Of a stretch of 64,000 nt of DNA, positions 35,859 to 47,734 are shown one piece after another. The first letter of the stretch is position 1. Every line of letters starts with the position of its first letter. The stretch is from positions 125,415,640 to 125,479,639 of the forward strand of contig NC_081410.1 of NCBI RefSeq assembly GCF_030272615.1, in the 5' to 3' direction. The notes under the pieces were generated by a model. It made no database searches and was not told the origin of the DNA. It worked only from the letters and a program-made list of their open reading frames with translations. Made by a program: the position numbers and the translations under genes. The DNA is from Cryptomeria japonica. Lineage: Eukaryota > Streptophyta > Pinopsida > Cupressales > Cupressaceae.

Positions 35859-37082
35859 TTCACACCAAGTGAGAAACCATCTCCCTTGGATTTTTTTCAT
35901 GAAATCCAACATGCTAATAATCCCTTTCTCTTTGGCCCTGTCTTCTCTCTTCTGGTAGTTGCTTTTCCTACCTCTACCACCTTTAGCCTTTCCCAAAAAA
36001 ATGTTTGCGGATTGACTAATACTTTCGGGATCGATGTTGTCCAATTCGTCATCCAAATGAAACTCATCTTTCAAATCCAAGTCATAGTTATTTCGTTATC
36101 TGAAAAACCTTTGTGATTGATAGGATCCGGTCTAGATGGGGGCAATCTAACATCATCCTTGTTAGCATTTCCCGAGCACCTTGTTAGTGTTTCTTGAGCA
36201 TGCACCAAAGCAATTTCACTTAGGGAATGGTGGTTTAGATGCCAGAATTGGAGTTTTGACAATGACATCGCCTTTGTTTGCTTTTGTAACCATTAACTGA
36301 CTGTTCAACTTACTGACCCACTTCTTGGCATTTCTTGCAGGTTTGACAAAGACTCTACAATCTGCGCTTTGATGGTTCTTTAAACCGCATCTCCCACAAA
36401 TCGGTTGATATGCTTCAACTTCCACTTGCTACATCCAAACATTGTCCCCTGACAAAAGTGATAGATTAGAAGGAATCTTTTTCACAGCCACGATCTTCAT
36501 CCTTGTATACAAGTATGAATCACTTTCCATAATTCCATTATCAATATCAATCAGCGTTCCCAACGATCTTCCAATTTTTTCAAGGCATGAATCATTCCAA
36601 TATTCTAAAGGAAGATTGTACAAACAAATCCATACAGGATGATTGTATACCGCCAGGGGTAATGGATTGAAATTGGGTTGCCAAGGTTGTAAATATATCG
36701 GACACTCCTCCATGAACCAATTTTGTTGAATCAAAATTTTGTTTCTCACTTCTTCATCCATAAAGATTACAATGAAAAAACCTTTAGGCATGAATTTGAT
36801 AACTACTTTGGAATCCCAATTGCTATACACACACTCTTTGATTTGATTTCTATTGAATCTGAGACCAATGAATTTGCCAATAACTGTGAGTTTTGTCTAC
36901 AAATCTAATTCTTCTTAAACTTCGCTTGAGATGTCTATTTCCACATCTGTCGCTTCCGCCTCTAGTGGCACTTTTTTTTTACCAGTATTATCAGGATTCA
37001 AAGGTTCTCTCCAACCGTTCATGTTTGGTTTTCCACCATTCTGAAACTGTCTTTGAAACCCTCGAAGCCTGCACCTCACCAT
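35855..37082 (-). pseudogene. LINE B ORF1 (DUF4283 / zinc knuckle)
   Basis: The likely start is the ATG at 37082 (MVRCRLRGFQRQFQ). The DUF4283-like core follows (YSNWDSKVVIKFMPKGFFIV, VWICLYNLPLEYWN, LYTRMKIVAVKKIP; 36830-36429), then a CCHC knuckle CGRCGLKNHQSADC (about 36340-36400) and an acidic linker. Stops and frame changes break it. In one frame it now reads into ORF2. Confidence 0.85.
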
Positions 37083-37559
37083 CTCTTTGTAGTAGATGGA
37101 TGTATTTAATCATATATATATATATATGCATGTATTTATACATATTAAAAGAAGTGAGCAATGGCTCACCACAGAGAGCCAAATTGAAAAATACTATAGG
37201 AAGCTTTACTTTCACACATTATCTGCTTTACCCACAAAAAAGACCCATTAAATCATGCAAAAATTCTGAAAAGAAAGCCATCGAACTAGAGATAGAAAAA
37301 ACGTATCTAAACTATAAAAAATATTAACCTTATCATCCATAAGTCTATGAAACTTAAGTCTAAAATAAAAGTAAAAGTGATACGGTAAACCATTTAGAAC
37401 CAAAAGTATCGATAAGATAAACTAGAGAGAAACAGACCAACTATCCTTCCTAACATCTTCTCATCTGCACCTTAGTTTCCTCCTTCCCTGAGCTAGCAGG
37501 AGGATTATCTAGGCTAGAGGCAGGGTCGGAAGGGATATCCATGTCATCTGGGACAACTT
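37083..37559. other. Region above LINE B; possible 5' UTR then intergenic
   Basis: It contains a short (TA)n run near 37110-37130 and no gene I can support. The LINE's 5' boundary could lie anywhere here. Confidence 0.4.
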
Positions 37560-38182
37560 CAATGTTTTTCAGCTTCAAGATAGTTGGCTAGCCACCTATT
37601 ACACGACGGTTTTCTGACATGCAAAAGCCACATAAGAAAGGAAAAATTATTTTGCCTTATCGGATTATAGGCCACAAAGGCAGCCATATCTTCAATTTCT
37701 AAGATTGGAAATCTAGGCAACGGGTTCTTCATCTATATGAGTATATCATAGTTGCAAGGCTTTGGTACAGTTAACTCCTCATCTACATTGACAACCACTC
37801 TCTCCAGTTCACCCAGCAAGTCTTTCTTGAAGACACTTCTGCATAATTTTATCACCACCTCCCTGTCCTTCTCACAATGTAAATCCACCACTAAGAACAT
37901 AGTTGCAATATCAGAATTAGCACTAGTGCTGTCCTCATTCTTGATATATTCCTCCCCAAGAATTTTCTTGACCGCCCTGATAACAAGGACATTTGAGAAG
38001 ACCAGAATGCCTTTCAGTCCTTCTTCCTTGATTTCCCCTATAAAAGCCATTTGACGCTTAAGCCATATAAGCCTTAGTGGAGTGTCCATAATGAGCTTAA
38101 CTTTCTCAGATAACCATCTACTTAAAACATAGCCATTACTTATATTAATTGAGTTTCGAAAGGCACCAAAAATACAACTCAT
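37560..38182 (-). pseudogene. Unidentified decayed reading frame
   Basis: A 149-codon open stretch (38182-37733) runs from MSCIFGAFRNSINISNGYVL through GYVLSRWLSEKVKLIMDTP to VPKPCNYDILI. After one TAG it continues in the same frame (MKNPLPRFPILEIEDMAAF, FVAYNPIRQNNFSFL) to about 37565. Composition is protein-like (charged, few low-complexity runs), and the single TAG could derive from CAG. I do not recognise the family. It lies between LINEs B and C on the same strand, so it may be host exon remnant or transposon-derived. Confidence 0.45.
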
Positions 38183-38459
38183 CTATCTCGATAAATCACT
38201 GATTTGATCGCTAAAGAGTGTCAGAGGAGCAAGAATGAAGGGTCACGATGTAGGTTAGACAATCTCCAAGATCAAGGTAATAAATACCACCTCCCTTAGT
38301 TGAGCAAGCTTCTTAGTTTTAGCTGGCTCATACGGCAAGGGAAGTCACATCATCATCTCTAAGTATGCCGCCAAAGAAGGCTATACTCAAGATAATGTGT
38401 TGACAAGATGATGACATTATAAAAATGTCTATAGGCATTCAACTTTCCCTAAGAGCTTT

Positions 38460-38462
<3 letters not shown>

Positions 38463-38535
<73 letters not shown>
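38463..38535. repeat. (AT)n microsatellite
   Basis: About 36 uninterrupted AT units. Confidence 0.97.
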
Positions 38536-38539
<4 letters not shown>

Positions 38540-38654
38540 CATATATATACTTATACACCTATTAATATATATACGGATCTAACAACAACTTTGAAATTAT
38601 AAAAGAAAATATCACTTATGCATATCTGTATATAATATTGATATATGTGTATTA

Positions 38655-38656
38655 AT

Positions 38657-38719
<63 letters not shown>

Positions 38720-38935
38720 TGTATGCATTTCTATATATATATATATGCATATCCATATATACATATATATACCTATATACATAAATTCATGTAAATTTAT
38801 TTATATAGATGGCTCCGTGTATATTAATAATTGTATATGTAAATATATGTATATATACATATATATACATATATATATATATACATATACATATATATGC
38901 ACATATACAAATGTTTCACTGTGTATTTATCCCGA
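38655..38935. repeat. Compound microsatellite: (CA)n, (GTAT)n, (TA)n variants
   Basis: (AC)n at 38658-38682, (TATG)n at 38690-38725, then degenerate atatac/atatat sequence. The cluster abuts the 3' end of LINE C and may have grown from its A-rich tail. Confidence 0.9.
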
Positions 38936-39370
38936 ATACCACTGATATTTATAATCAGAAAAATAAAGAAGAGGACCATGCTCTAATATCCACCACGTCC
39001 TAGTTTATTCAGGAATTAAGATTGAGTAGAGATATGCAAGATAATATTTTTCTACATCCTTCAGCCTAGCCTTAACCATCTAACACTGACATATCTGCCT
39101 TCATCTTAAAGGGGGCTTGGGTCGAGGGACAAATCCTCGAGGAGATACCAAAAGCTAATTTATAGAGAATTAAAGTCTAAGAATCTAAACCTTGCAGCAG
39201 ATTCTTAGGACAAAAGGAAGGACCCTATCTCAACTTATGAATCGTTTATCAGCCCTTGCATTGGCTAATTCATTTGCCCTAGAGTTACCTTCTCTATAAA
39301 TATGATTGAAGGTTGTTTTATTGAAATCCTTGAGGAGGCTTAGAGCCCTTGACAAGATCGCATTTAGCTT

Positions 39371-39963
39371 CTAGTTAGGAAGAAAACCTTTTCTAAGGCC
39401 ATTGATAATAATAGCCGAATCTCCTTCTATGGCAAGCTTACTAATTCCCCTATTTTGACATAAGAGGAGACCTTCAACTAAGGCTAAAATATCTTCTTTA
39501 TTATTGGATTCAATCCCTATGGGTTTGGCCACCTTAGCTAATTCCCTACCAGAATCCTCATGCAGACAACATTCGATCCTTGTAAGACCTGGATTCCCAC
39601 GAGAAGCCCCATCAAAGTTAATCTTAGCCCGCCCTTTTTTTGGGACCTTCCATTTGTAGGCTTCTCTTAACTCCTTTTTATTAGAATTTCTTACTCCTAC
39701 GAAGGGAGGGATCTTCAGACCTAACCATCTACCTCTCATTTTCTCATCCCAATATGTCATCTCAGAAAGTTTACTAGGAAATTTAGAAGTCCTACTACCG
39801 AGGCTTCAATTTTATTCACAAGTTGGAGCCATTCCATATTCTTTTCCTTAAAGAGTCTCCTATTGTGTTCCTTCCAAAGTTCCCAAATAACCAAAGATGG
39901 GGCCAATTTCCATAATCCTCCAAAGAGGGAACGTTGATGAAGAATGGGCCATGCGTGAAACAT
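39371..39963 (-). pseudogene. LINE C ORF2, linker and RNase H domain
   Basis: The linker LVIWELWKEHNRRLFKEKN is followed by RNase H: AKINFDGASRGNPGLTRIE, NNKEDILALVEGLLLC and LAIEGDSAIIINGL. The catalytic D/E/D positions are present. A frame change lies near 39760. Confidence 0.9.
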
Positions 39964-40019
39964 ACCTAGAATGGAGTTAGGGAGAGCTGAGCTTCATCCT
40001 AATTTGTTACATAACTAGA

Positions 40020-40440
40020 GCCAGCGGTTGGAGGCATAATTGCAATTAAGGAGGATATGATCCTTATATTCTTCTGCCTTTTCACATAAAGGGCATCTAG
40101 TGGGTCCCTCAAAGCCCATTTTCCTAAATCTATCTACAGTTATAATCTTATTTCAGAGAGAAAACCATGAGAACTGCCCTACCTTTAGCAAACGCATCTT
40201 ATCCCAACACAAGACTGAGGGGACAGAAGTGCTTGAGGAAAGTTGTTGGCTAAGGAAAAGATTATATCCATCTTTTGAGGTGTACTCTCTCGATTTCGAT
40301 CCATCCCAAACTAGAGTCTCTGACCCCAAGTTGAAGGTGACCAATCTATTCTTAAGGATGACTTGGAGCTTCTATTTTTCCATTTCTAGGATATCCACAT
40401 GAGGGTAAGTGCAAGGTAAAGAGTCACAAATTCATAGAAG
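40020..40440 (-). pseudogene. LINE C ORF2, zf-RVT region
   Basis: LVTFNLGSETLVWDGSKSRE and DGYNLFLSQQL precede a knuckle readable as CPLCEKAEEYKDHILLNC (about 40030-40100). Several stops interrupt the frame. Confidence 0.8.
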
Positions 40441-41440
40441 TCCACACGTTGGAAAACGTGCTCTTATAAACGGGGGCTCGTTTTAAAAAAATGAGGGCCT
40501 GTTTATGCTTCAGGCTCCCTAGCTGAAAGCGGTAATGGGGGCTTGAAGCAAAAATAAATGGGCCCCCATTTTGTTCTAAAACGGGGGCCCACTTTTAAAC
40601 AAAATAGGCCCCCGTTTCTAAATCATATTTTTCCTTCTTTTTCCACAAGCCGCCCTTATTTGAAAACGGGGGCCCGTTCTGTGAAAGTTGATTCCACAAC
40701 CCACCACTTGGCTTGGGATTAGGCCCGGGATAGGCCTGGGATGGCCACACCTAAGACATGGACCTGCAAATTCAAATCTCCACGAATGAAAGCACAAATA
40801 TGAACTTCTGAAATAGTTTACATGCCTCTAATCAGATAATTTTTATATGAAATTAAAACCCATTTCAGATTATACTATCTAGATTCTAAATATGTATATT
40901 TATTTAAAAATAAATTATTTTAACTATTTTTCATTTAATTTATACTAAATCGGGTCCATAAATTTGAAATATTAGCTTTTTTTGTTAATTTAATAACTTT
41001 TTTATTTTAATTAATTTTGGAAAAAAAAATTATGTCATCAATCTACACAAAATTCTTTTGTATTTGAAAAAAAATAATCTAAAAATTTTAAGTTTATGTC
41101 AAATTATGTGAGTTGTACATATCAAATTTTTAAAAAGATAATTACGGCCATTAAAAAATTAATTAAAAAAAAAAATATTACAAAAAAAAATATAGAAAAA
41201 TATGCTCATCAATCTTCAGTGTGTTAAAAACCATTTCCCAAAATGGTTTGAGAAAATAATTTTAATTGTGTCAAAAAGTGTGGGTCGTACACATGCATGG
41301 TATGGTCCTGAAGCAGGCATTTTTAAAACATAGTTTTCAGAACTCCATTCAAAAAGTTATTTTTTATTATGTGGGTATTAAAATAAATTACATATTTGGA
41401 AAGCACACTCAAAGGACTATCTTTTATATTACTGACTTTT
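40440..41440. mobile_element. Unclassified insertion of about 1 kb with G-run/C-run inverted motifs
   Basis: LINE C coding similarity stops near 40440 and resumes near 41450. The left 250 bp hold several aaacgggggccc-type and ggcccccgttt-type motifs in both orientations (for example near 40452, 40560, 40585, 40610 and 40662), able to pair with one another. The remainder is AT-rich. I found no clean terminal repeats or target duplication, so the boundaries and class are open. Confidence 0.45.
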
Positions 41441-41448
41441 TCTAAGAT

Positions 41449-42712
41449 TCAATCTCTAAGTGTTTCAAAATTTAAGCTCAAATGAGACAAAATCTGAAAA
41501 TCAGGGAAAACACTTCCACTTTTTGGCCAAAAAGTGGACTCATCTTCTTGCACTGACCCATGATCTAGAGATTTCCATTTCCAACCCTTAGCTAGGTCCT
41601 TATCAATTGGCATTATGTAGTCCCTGGCATACCTACCCCATGTGGATTCCAGCACTACTCTGGACATCTCTAGATTAGCACTCTTAGGAAGTGCCTTGAA
41701 TCCTCCCTAAGAATCCGTCCAATAAAGGGCTTCTTCGCCATTGCCCAAGTTCCAAGATAATTTGTCTAAAATTATTTTTCTGCAGTCCAACATAAAATTC
41801 CAAATGCGAGAACCTTTCAGAGGAGAAGTTTCCCTAAAGAGGCTAGTATCGTCCCTACCTCTAAGATATTTGTGGAATAAGATCTGAGCCCACTTAAGGT
41901 GGGGGGATCTAAACATTCTCTAGACTAATGTAGCCCCTAGCGCTCTACTCTGGTCCTTAATATTCTTAATCCCAATACCACCTTTTGACTTTGGCCTGCA
42001 AATATTATCCCAAGCCATGAGGGAGATCTTCTTCTTATCCTTAGCACCCTACCAGAAAAAAGACCTAAGATATCTATTCAATACTTCCTTTTTGGACTGA
42101 GGAAGGTTAATACATGATAGCTGATAGATTGGCATCGATGCCAAAACCGATTTAACCATGGTCTCTCTACCAACAGAGGATAACCACTTGCCTTTCTAGG
42201 TTGCTACCTTTTTCTTAATCCTATCTATCACTGAATCGCACAACTTTGACGATCCATTGCCCTTATCTAGGGGCAGACCTAGATATTTGCAGGGAAGCCT
42301 ACCCATATTAAAATTCAAAACTTTGCAGATGTCATTTTGTAAGTAGACCTTAGTATTAAAAAAGAAGACTTCAGATTTAGATGGATTAATTTCTTGTCTA
42401 GAAGCCTTAGAGTAAGAGTCTAAGATCTACTTATAAGCCTTTGCTTCTCCTAAATCGCTCAGCCCATATAACATAGTATCATCCACAAATTGTTGATGCG
42501 TGGTAGGACCTAGGTTGCTAGTAATTCTAATTCCTGAAATCTGACTACTTTCCCTTGTACTAGAGATAGCTCTACCCAGCGATTCTGCCATAATGATGAA
42601 GAGGAAAGGGGATAAAGGATCTCCTTGTCTTAGACCCCTAGAAGAGCTAAAAATCCTTCTGGAGTTCCATTAAATAACACTGAGAATTTAGGTGTCGAGA
42701 TGCATTCAAATA
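41449..42712 (-). pseudogene. LINE C ORF2, RT second half and connection
   Basis: From 42712 downward: [57 protein letters not shown] (active-site FVDD), YLGLPLDKGN, RSFFW-GAKDKKKISLMAW, GGIGIKNIKDQSRALGATL, ILFHKYLRGRDDTSLF and IILDKLSWNLGNGEEALYW. Several in-frame stops and one frame change occur. Confidence 0.88.
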
Positions 42713-42718
42713 TCAAGT

Positions 42719-42768
42719 GTATGTGCACAAAGATGGTCGTCAGAAAAGTGGACACCACCCAAAAAAAA
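42719..42768 (+). repeat. Left terminal inverted repeat of the DNA transposon
   Basis: It begins GTATGTGCACAAAGATGGTC and reaches gtggacac. It is the inverted partner of 51790-51839. Confidence 0.85.
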
Positions 42769-42779
42769 CATGGAAAAAC

Positions 42780-42985
42780 AAGCAGCGTGTACGTAGTTCC
42801 AAAATTTGAATTCACCTCGTACACACTTAGGTTTGTTGTTCCCAAGCTTAGAGAAGGTAGCGCGTACATGCTGCTTTTAGAAAAATGAGTGCGTACATGC
42901 TACGCCTAGGAAAATGAGCATGTACGTGCTACTTATAGGAAAATGAGAGCGTACGTGCCAATAATCCCAAGATAATCATGTACTT
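42780..42985. repeat. Left cluster of palindromic GTACGC-type repeats
   Basis: About seven variants of AGCGYGTACGYGCT occur, such as agcgtgtacgtag, tagcgcgtacatgct, gcatgtacgtgct and gagcgtacgtgcc, several spaced by aggaaaatgag. They are placed like the subterminal transposase-binding repeats of other plant DNA transposons. Confidence 0.75.
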
Positions 42986-43115
42986 GATGCCTGTAAAAAA
43001 TAAAATTCAAAAAAAACTAGGTCTTATTTTCCTGTGAATAACGCGTTTTTACTTTGTTTTTTCTTCATTTTCTCTCCTAAACCATGGATGGGGTGCTAGG
43101 TTTCTCCTCTAGACT

Positions 43116-43712
43116 ATGGATCAAAGTTAGTTTTTGTTTATTTTTGTCTTTCTTTCATGTTTGTTCAATTTGTTTTACATTTTGAATTTAATTTCATTAA
43201 TTTTGATTAGGTTTTTTCATTTTTTGTTTCAAAAACAAGATTCTTCTAATCCACAACAAGAAAAACCAAATGCACCTCCTGAAAACCCACAAGAACAACC
43301 AAATGTACCTCATGAAAACCCACAAGATACACCCCCAATTCCTCCTTTTGACCGCACACTCGAAACACAGGAGCAATTAATTAATCAGTTAGGAAAAAAT
43401 ACGTCTAAAATCAATAGACCGATTGTTAAATTGAAAACATCTGAACTTGAGCATCATCAATCCCTCGCCACTAGCCTAGAAATATTAGCTAGTGGTGTCA
43501 TAGTTGTTTCCACACAAATTACCAAATGGGGAAGCTTTAGGGATACTTGTCATCAATTCTATGTCGATGGGCTATCATACGAGGGAGTAAAAAATAAAAA
43601 TATTAGTAAACAACAAATGTGTGCCCTTTTCATTGATCCCAAAACTAGTCAGTCATTACCTCTTAATGCAAAGTCCTCGAACAACCAAACATCAAAAAAT
43701 TTTATAGGGTAG
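43116..43712 (+). CDS. Accessory gene of the DNA transposon (function unknown)
   Basis: Proposed two-exon gene: exon 1 43116..43125 (ATGGATCAAA), intron with GTTAGT donor and acaag acceptor, exon 2 43240..43712. It gives 160 aa with the frame kept across the junction. The N-terminus is proline/glutamine-rich with repeated ENPQ.QPN units. Residues about 50-100 (LETQEQLINQLGKN, LKTSELEHHQSLATSLEIL) look helical and coiled-coil-like, followed by WGSFRDTCHQFYVDGLSYEG. I know no family match. It starts about 400 bp from the left end and its 3' end overlaps the transposase's last exon on the other strand by about 64 bp. It may be a DNA-binding or accessory factor of the transposon; that role is inference. 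The short first exon is a prediction. Confidence 0.5.
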
Positions 43713-46413
43713 CTCTGAATCCATGTTCCTGTCATGACAACAGACCCTATTGGGTACTCAATACCCTCTTCGTCAATGATTGTGGTTGTCAATTTTATTT
43801 TTTGCTCAACACAATGACACAGATTGTAATATGTTCCTTCTTCACTATTCTCTTCTGCAACAACTGCATACACATGACCTGCATTTTATAAAGTGTTAAT
43901 TAATACCAAAAATAAAGTATGATGTACAACAAAATGAACCAAAAATAATACATGAAAAAAAATCAACTCAAAAAATCACCTAAATCCACTAGGTCGGATA
44001 CATGGTCAAAATCCATTGATGTCTCCATCAGGCTCAATTTTAGTGCTTTGGGAATTTGATATGAATCAATGGGAACTAACGGTCTACAAGACCATTTGTC
44101 AACCCACTCTTGTGATTCACATTCTTCCCACAAACAATACATACATGAAGAGCAAAAACATACCATCTATCTCATATAAATTACCAGTGAACTTGAATTT
44201 GAACTCATAAATGAATGCATGTCACTCGATCCTGCAACTGTACAACAATCTAGATAGTTTTCAATGTTAGATTAAGTGATCAACCACAAATATCTATGAA
44301 CCATTGACGTACCTAGATTACCTAGACCCATCATAGACTTACACCATCGCACAATTGTTTCTGCATCTATCAACTCAGCACCACCTTCGTACTTCAATTC
44401 TTCTCTAGCTAGGGCTCTTTTCACACATGCTCCTGCACCATCGTGCTCTCCCTTACCATGTCCAACCTCAATGAAATTCCAAAAATAGTGTACACCACTT
44501 GTCATATGCATCCTTGTCAACCAATAAAACATCCTTGTATTCTTGAATTGTGTGGTGCAATTATCTGACCATATTATGTGTCGGTTGTATCGTATGTTCA
44601 TTTTCCTTAAACTATCATAGAAAACTTTAAAGCATCCTTGTACAAACTCCGATGAATGAGTGCGATCATCACTTATGTAGAAGTGATACTCTCTTACAAC
44701 CTTTCTATCCTCCTCTGTGCTATCATCTTCATGCATAAATGCTATGTGTACAAAAATAGAAAATTGTGTAGAGTGATAATACATATATTGCACTTTATTT
44801 TGAGGTTCTAGTTTATAATTTTCAGTGAAATCGACAATAGAGACAATGGTGCCAAGAGGGAATGTGTCCTTACATAACTTGAATTGCTCATCTAACCATC
44901 GAGCTCTATGTGTATGCATTATGTACTCATAAACTAGTTTCTCTTGAAACATTTTCATAAATTCAGCTACACATATATCATTTTTCACTAGCTCGCATCT
45001 CTTCAAATCTTTTCCATCTTTAACTCCATATGTGACTGTCTTGTATTTTCCGAAAGAAAATAGTTTTGTACCAATTTCATTTGTGCTCTCCAAATGTACA
45101 CATCTTGGTAAATGTTGCAAACCACCACATATAGCACAAGAACCTTCCAAACAAGGCATCTTATAATAAATGCAACCATCATGTCTATTACATAGCACAC
45201 TTGAAATAAATTCTCTTACCGACTTAGGAGGTGCTTGTATATTGCATTCCTACAAAACATCGTTAGTGTGCAAAGTAGAACAAATATGACGAAAAAATAT
45301 CATAGTGCATGGAAAATTCAATATGCATCCTACAACAACACGTGGTGCGTACATGATTAATCTTAATATAAAAAGGTTTTGTCATTTCAAAAATCTTTGA
45401 GAAATTCTTATTTGAGGAAACTTTTGAATGAATCTTTCATAAAATTTAGTTTGAGTCATATCCAAATAGTGTTTGGCATGTGGCTCACGATTTTTAGACC
45501 CAATTTGCCTTCTAACAACATCTCTTTAGTTGGGCGAAACTCTTGTGTTGTCATGCCAAAAAATTTCAATTAATGTTCTTAGTGCATCAACAACAACCTT
45601 GTCTTTGCATGGTAGTCTACCCAAGAATGCCCAAAGAGAATTATTGTTAGGTTCCTCTATTTTTTCCCGCCTCTTTAATGCTTTACTTAATGTTGTTCTA
45701 CTAATGTTTAATGACTTACTTGTTTTGCTTATCAAACGATCTTTTTTTATTTTCTTGCTCATTATGGTTGATGTAACGACATGTCGAGTAGCATTAGAAT
45801 CTTTAGTACGTGATTTTGAACCAATATCTTAATATGCATCAAATAGATTTCTCACAATAGTTCTTTCACTATTACTTTCAGATGATCTTAGGCCTAGAAT
45901 TTTCATTGTCTCTCTAAAATTCAAATTTTTAATCATTTGAACAATTAATTGACATCTTGCAGTTTGATTTAAGTTTTCAAAATAGTTTTTCCATATTCTT
46001 TTAACCATTCTCCTACAGGTTCATTCATTCATTTTATTGGGCATTGGCTTCAATATATTCTCATCAATGTCAATTAGATACTTTGGTTTCCTATGAATGA
46101 TTCTAGGAGGTGTTAACATCGGTGCATTATGTACATTCAATTCATCAAATAGAGAAGGCATATGTTCATCATTTAATTGATTATTCAATGCAGTATCTTC
46201 TTCAATTGCATTAGGTTCATATGGTAAATCAAATGTCTCTTCTTCAATTGCATTAGGTGCATTATGTTCGTTTGGTAAATCGAATTGAGATGTTGAGGAT
46301 GACATACCTTCTTCTCCCATTGTTCTTATGTCACGTAATTTCTTCATATGATGCCTTTGTCTTTCTTTTTCAACCTCTCGTTGTTCCATCATTCCTCGCT
46401 TGTTCTTTCCCAT
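43649..46413 (-). pseudogene. DDE-like transposase gene of the DNA transposon
   Basis: The main exon runs 46413 to 44313 (donor AG|GTACGT). Smaller exons follow at about 44240-44190 and 44150-43980, and a last exon at 43878-43649 (101-bp intron 43879-43979, reading DLVDLG-HVYAVVAEEN). Features in order: basic start MGKNKRGMMEQREVEKERQR, HTH-like KTSKSLNISRTTLSKALKRR (about 45660-45750), TKPFYIKINH plus CCC cluster, C/H motif (CLEGSCAICGG), VDFTENY (about 44830), WSDNCTTQFKN (about 44560) and FIEVGHGKGEHDGAGACVKR (about 44460). The D, D and E in the last three are candidate catalytic residues of an RNase H-fold transposase. Decay: stops TGA 46021, TAA 45829, TAA 45526 and TAG 45250, all one C-to-T from CGA/CAA/CAG, plus two compensating indels near 45405 and 45297. 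Confidence 0.75.
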
Positions 46414-46729
46414 GGTTGATATCAGTTGTCCTAAATAGAATCATATTACATATATATGTAAAGAAAACTTCATAAACAAACAAATAACCATAAATATGCA
46501 TCTTATCACTATTTTTTGGAATCAAACTATTAAACAATCACAATACTATTGACAAAACTAATAAGAACAACAATTCAATTATTTGAAATCATGCAAAAAC
46601 AAAACATTCACTTACTTCTATGTATAAAACAGTGATAGAAGTGCAAACACAGTTCCAATGGGGCCTTCAACGACCTTAAAAACTTCTTTTCAGGTCATTG
46701 AGGCTCTTGGGCAACTAAAACTATCTATG

Positions 46730-47005
46730 TACCGCGTATGTGCTCCATTAATAACCACGTACGCGCTGTTAGTCCATAAAATGTTGGCAAGCCCAACGGT
46801 ATTTTTTTTTCCCATTCTATACTAATAAGTAGCGTGTACGCGCTCCTAAGCCTAAAAAATATTATCACAGGGTAGCGAATAATGGGCTCAGTACCCCGTA
46901 CGCGCTTACAAGTAATAAGTACTGCGTATGCGCTCCTACACCTTAATAAAGTTATGGTAAGGTAGTGAACTAATAGTTTCAATACCCCGTACACGCTATT
47001 GGTAG
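46730..47005. repeat. Middle cluster of palindromic GTACGC-type repeats
   Basis: Six variants occur upstream of the transposase gene: accgcgtatgtgct, cacgtacgcgctg, tagcgtgtacgcgct, ccccgtacgcgctt, ctgcgtatgcgct and ccccgtacacgct. They may act on the transposase promoter. Confidence 0.75.
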
Positions 47006-47024
47006 TAGAAAAATTGTGAATGAA

Positions 47025-47231
47025 AAGGGAGGGAGGGAGGGAGAGAGAGAGAGAGAGGGAGGGAGAGGGGGGAGAGTAGGGGGGAGGGAGAGAGGAAGGA
47101 GGGCAGAAGGGAAGGAGGGAGGGAGAGAGGAAGGAGGGCAGAAGGGAAGGAGGGAGGGAGAGAAGAAGGGGTATGGAGGAAGGGAGAGGGAGAGTAGGGG
47201 GGAGGGAGGGAGAGGAGAGGGGGGAGGGAGG

Positions 47232-47303
<72 letters not shown>

Positions 47304-47506
47304 GGAGGGGAGGAGGGAGAGGAAGAGAGAGAGAGAGAGAGGGAAGGAGGGAGAGGGAGAGAGAGGGAGAGGGGGGAGGGAAGGTAGAGAGAGGGAGAGA
47401 GGGAGAGGGAGGGAGAGAGGGAGAGAAGAGGGGGGTGGGAGAGAAGAAGGTTTATGGAGGAAGGGAGAGGGAGAGTAGGGTGGAGGGAGAGAGAAGGAGG
47501 GAGAGG

Positions 47507-47546
<40 letters not shown>

Positions 47547-47598
47547 AGGAGGGAGAGGGAGAGAGAGAGAGAGGGAAGGAGGGAGAGGGAGAGAGGGA

Positions 47599-47655
<57 letters not shown>

Positions 47656-47730
47656 GGGGAGGGAAGGTAGAGAGAGGGAGAGAGGTAGAGGGAGGGAGAG
47701 AGGGAGAGAAGAGAGGGGAGGGAGGGACCT
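47025..47730 (+). repeat. Pure purine (GA/GGA) tract, about 700 bp
   Basis: Almost every base is G or A on plus. It includes (GA)n runs at 47236-47298 and 47607-47650. Arg/Glu-rich and Ser/Leu-rich frames through it are artefacts. Confidence 0.95.
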
Positions 47731-47734
47731 ATAA

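Larger units (their letters stand above)
29452..37082 (-). mobile_element. L1-type LINE with RNase H (LINE B)
   Basis: Reading minus: ORF1 (start 37082) with DUF4283 and zinc knuckle, ORF2 with endonuclease, RT, zf-RVT and RNase H, an extra open frame, a 3' UTR, and a 3' terminus ggcttcgaccttttaccaat followed by an A tail (T run at 29452-29463 on plus). It is essentially full length at about 7.6 kb but decayed, with many stops and frameshifts. I could not define its target-site duplication. DNA just above 37082 may still be 5' UTR. Confidence 0.85.
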
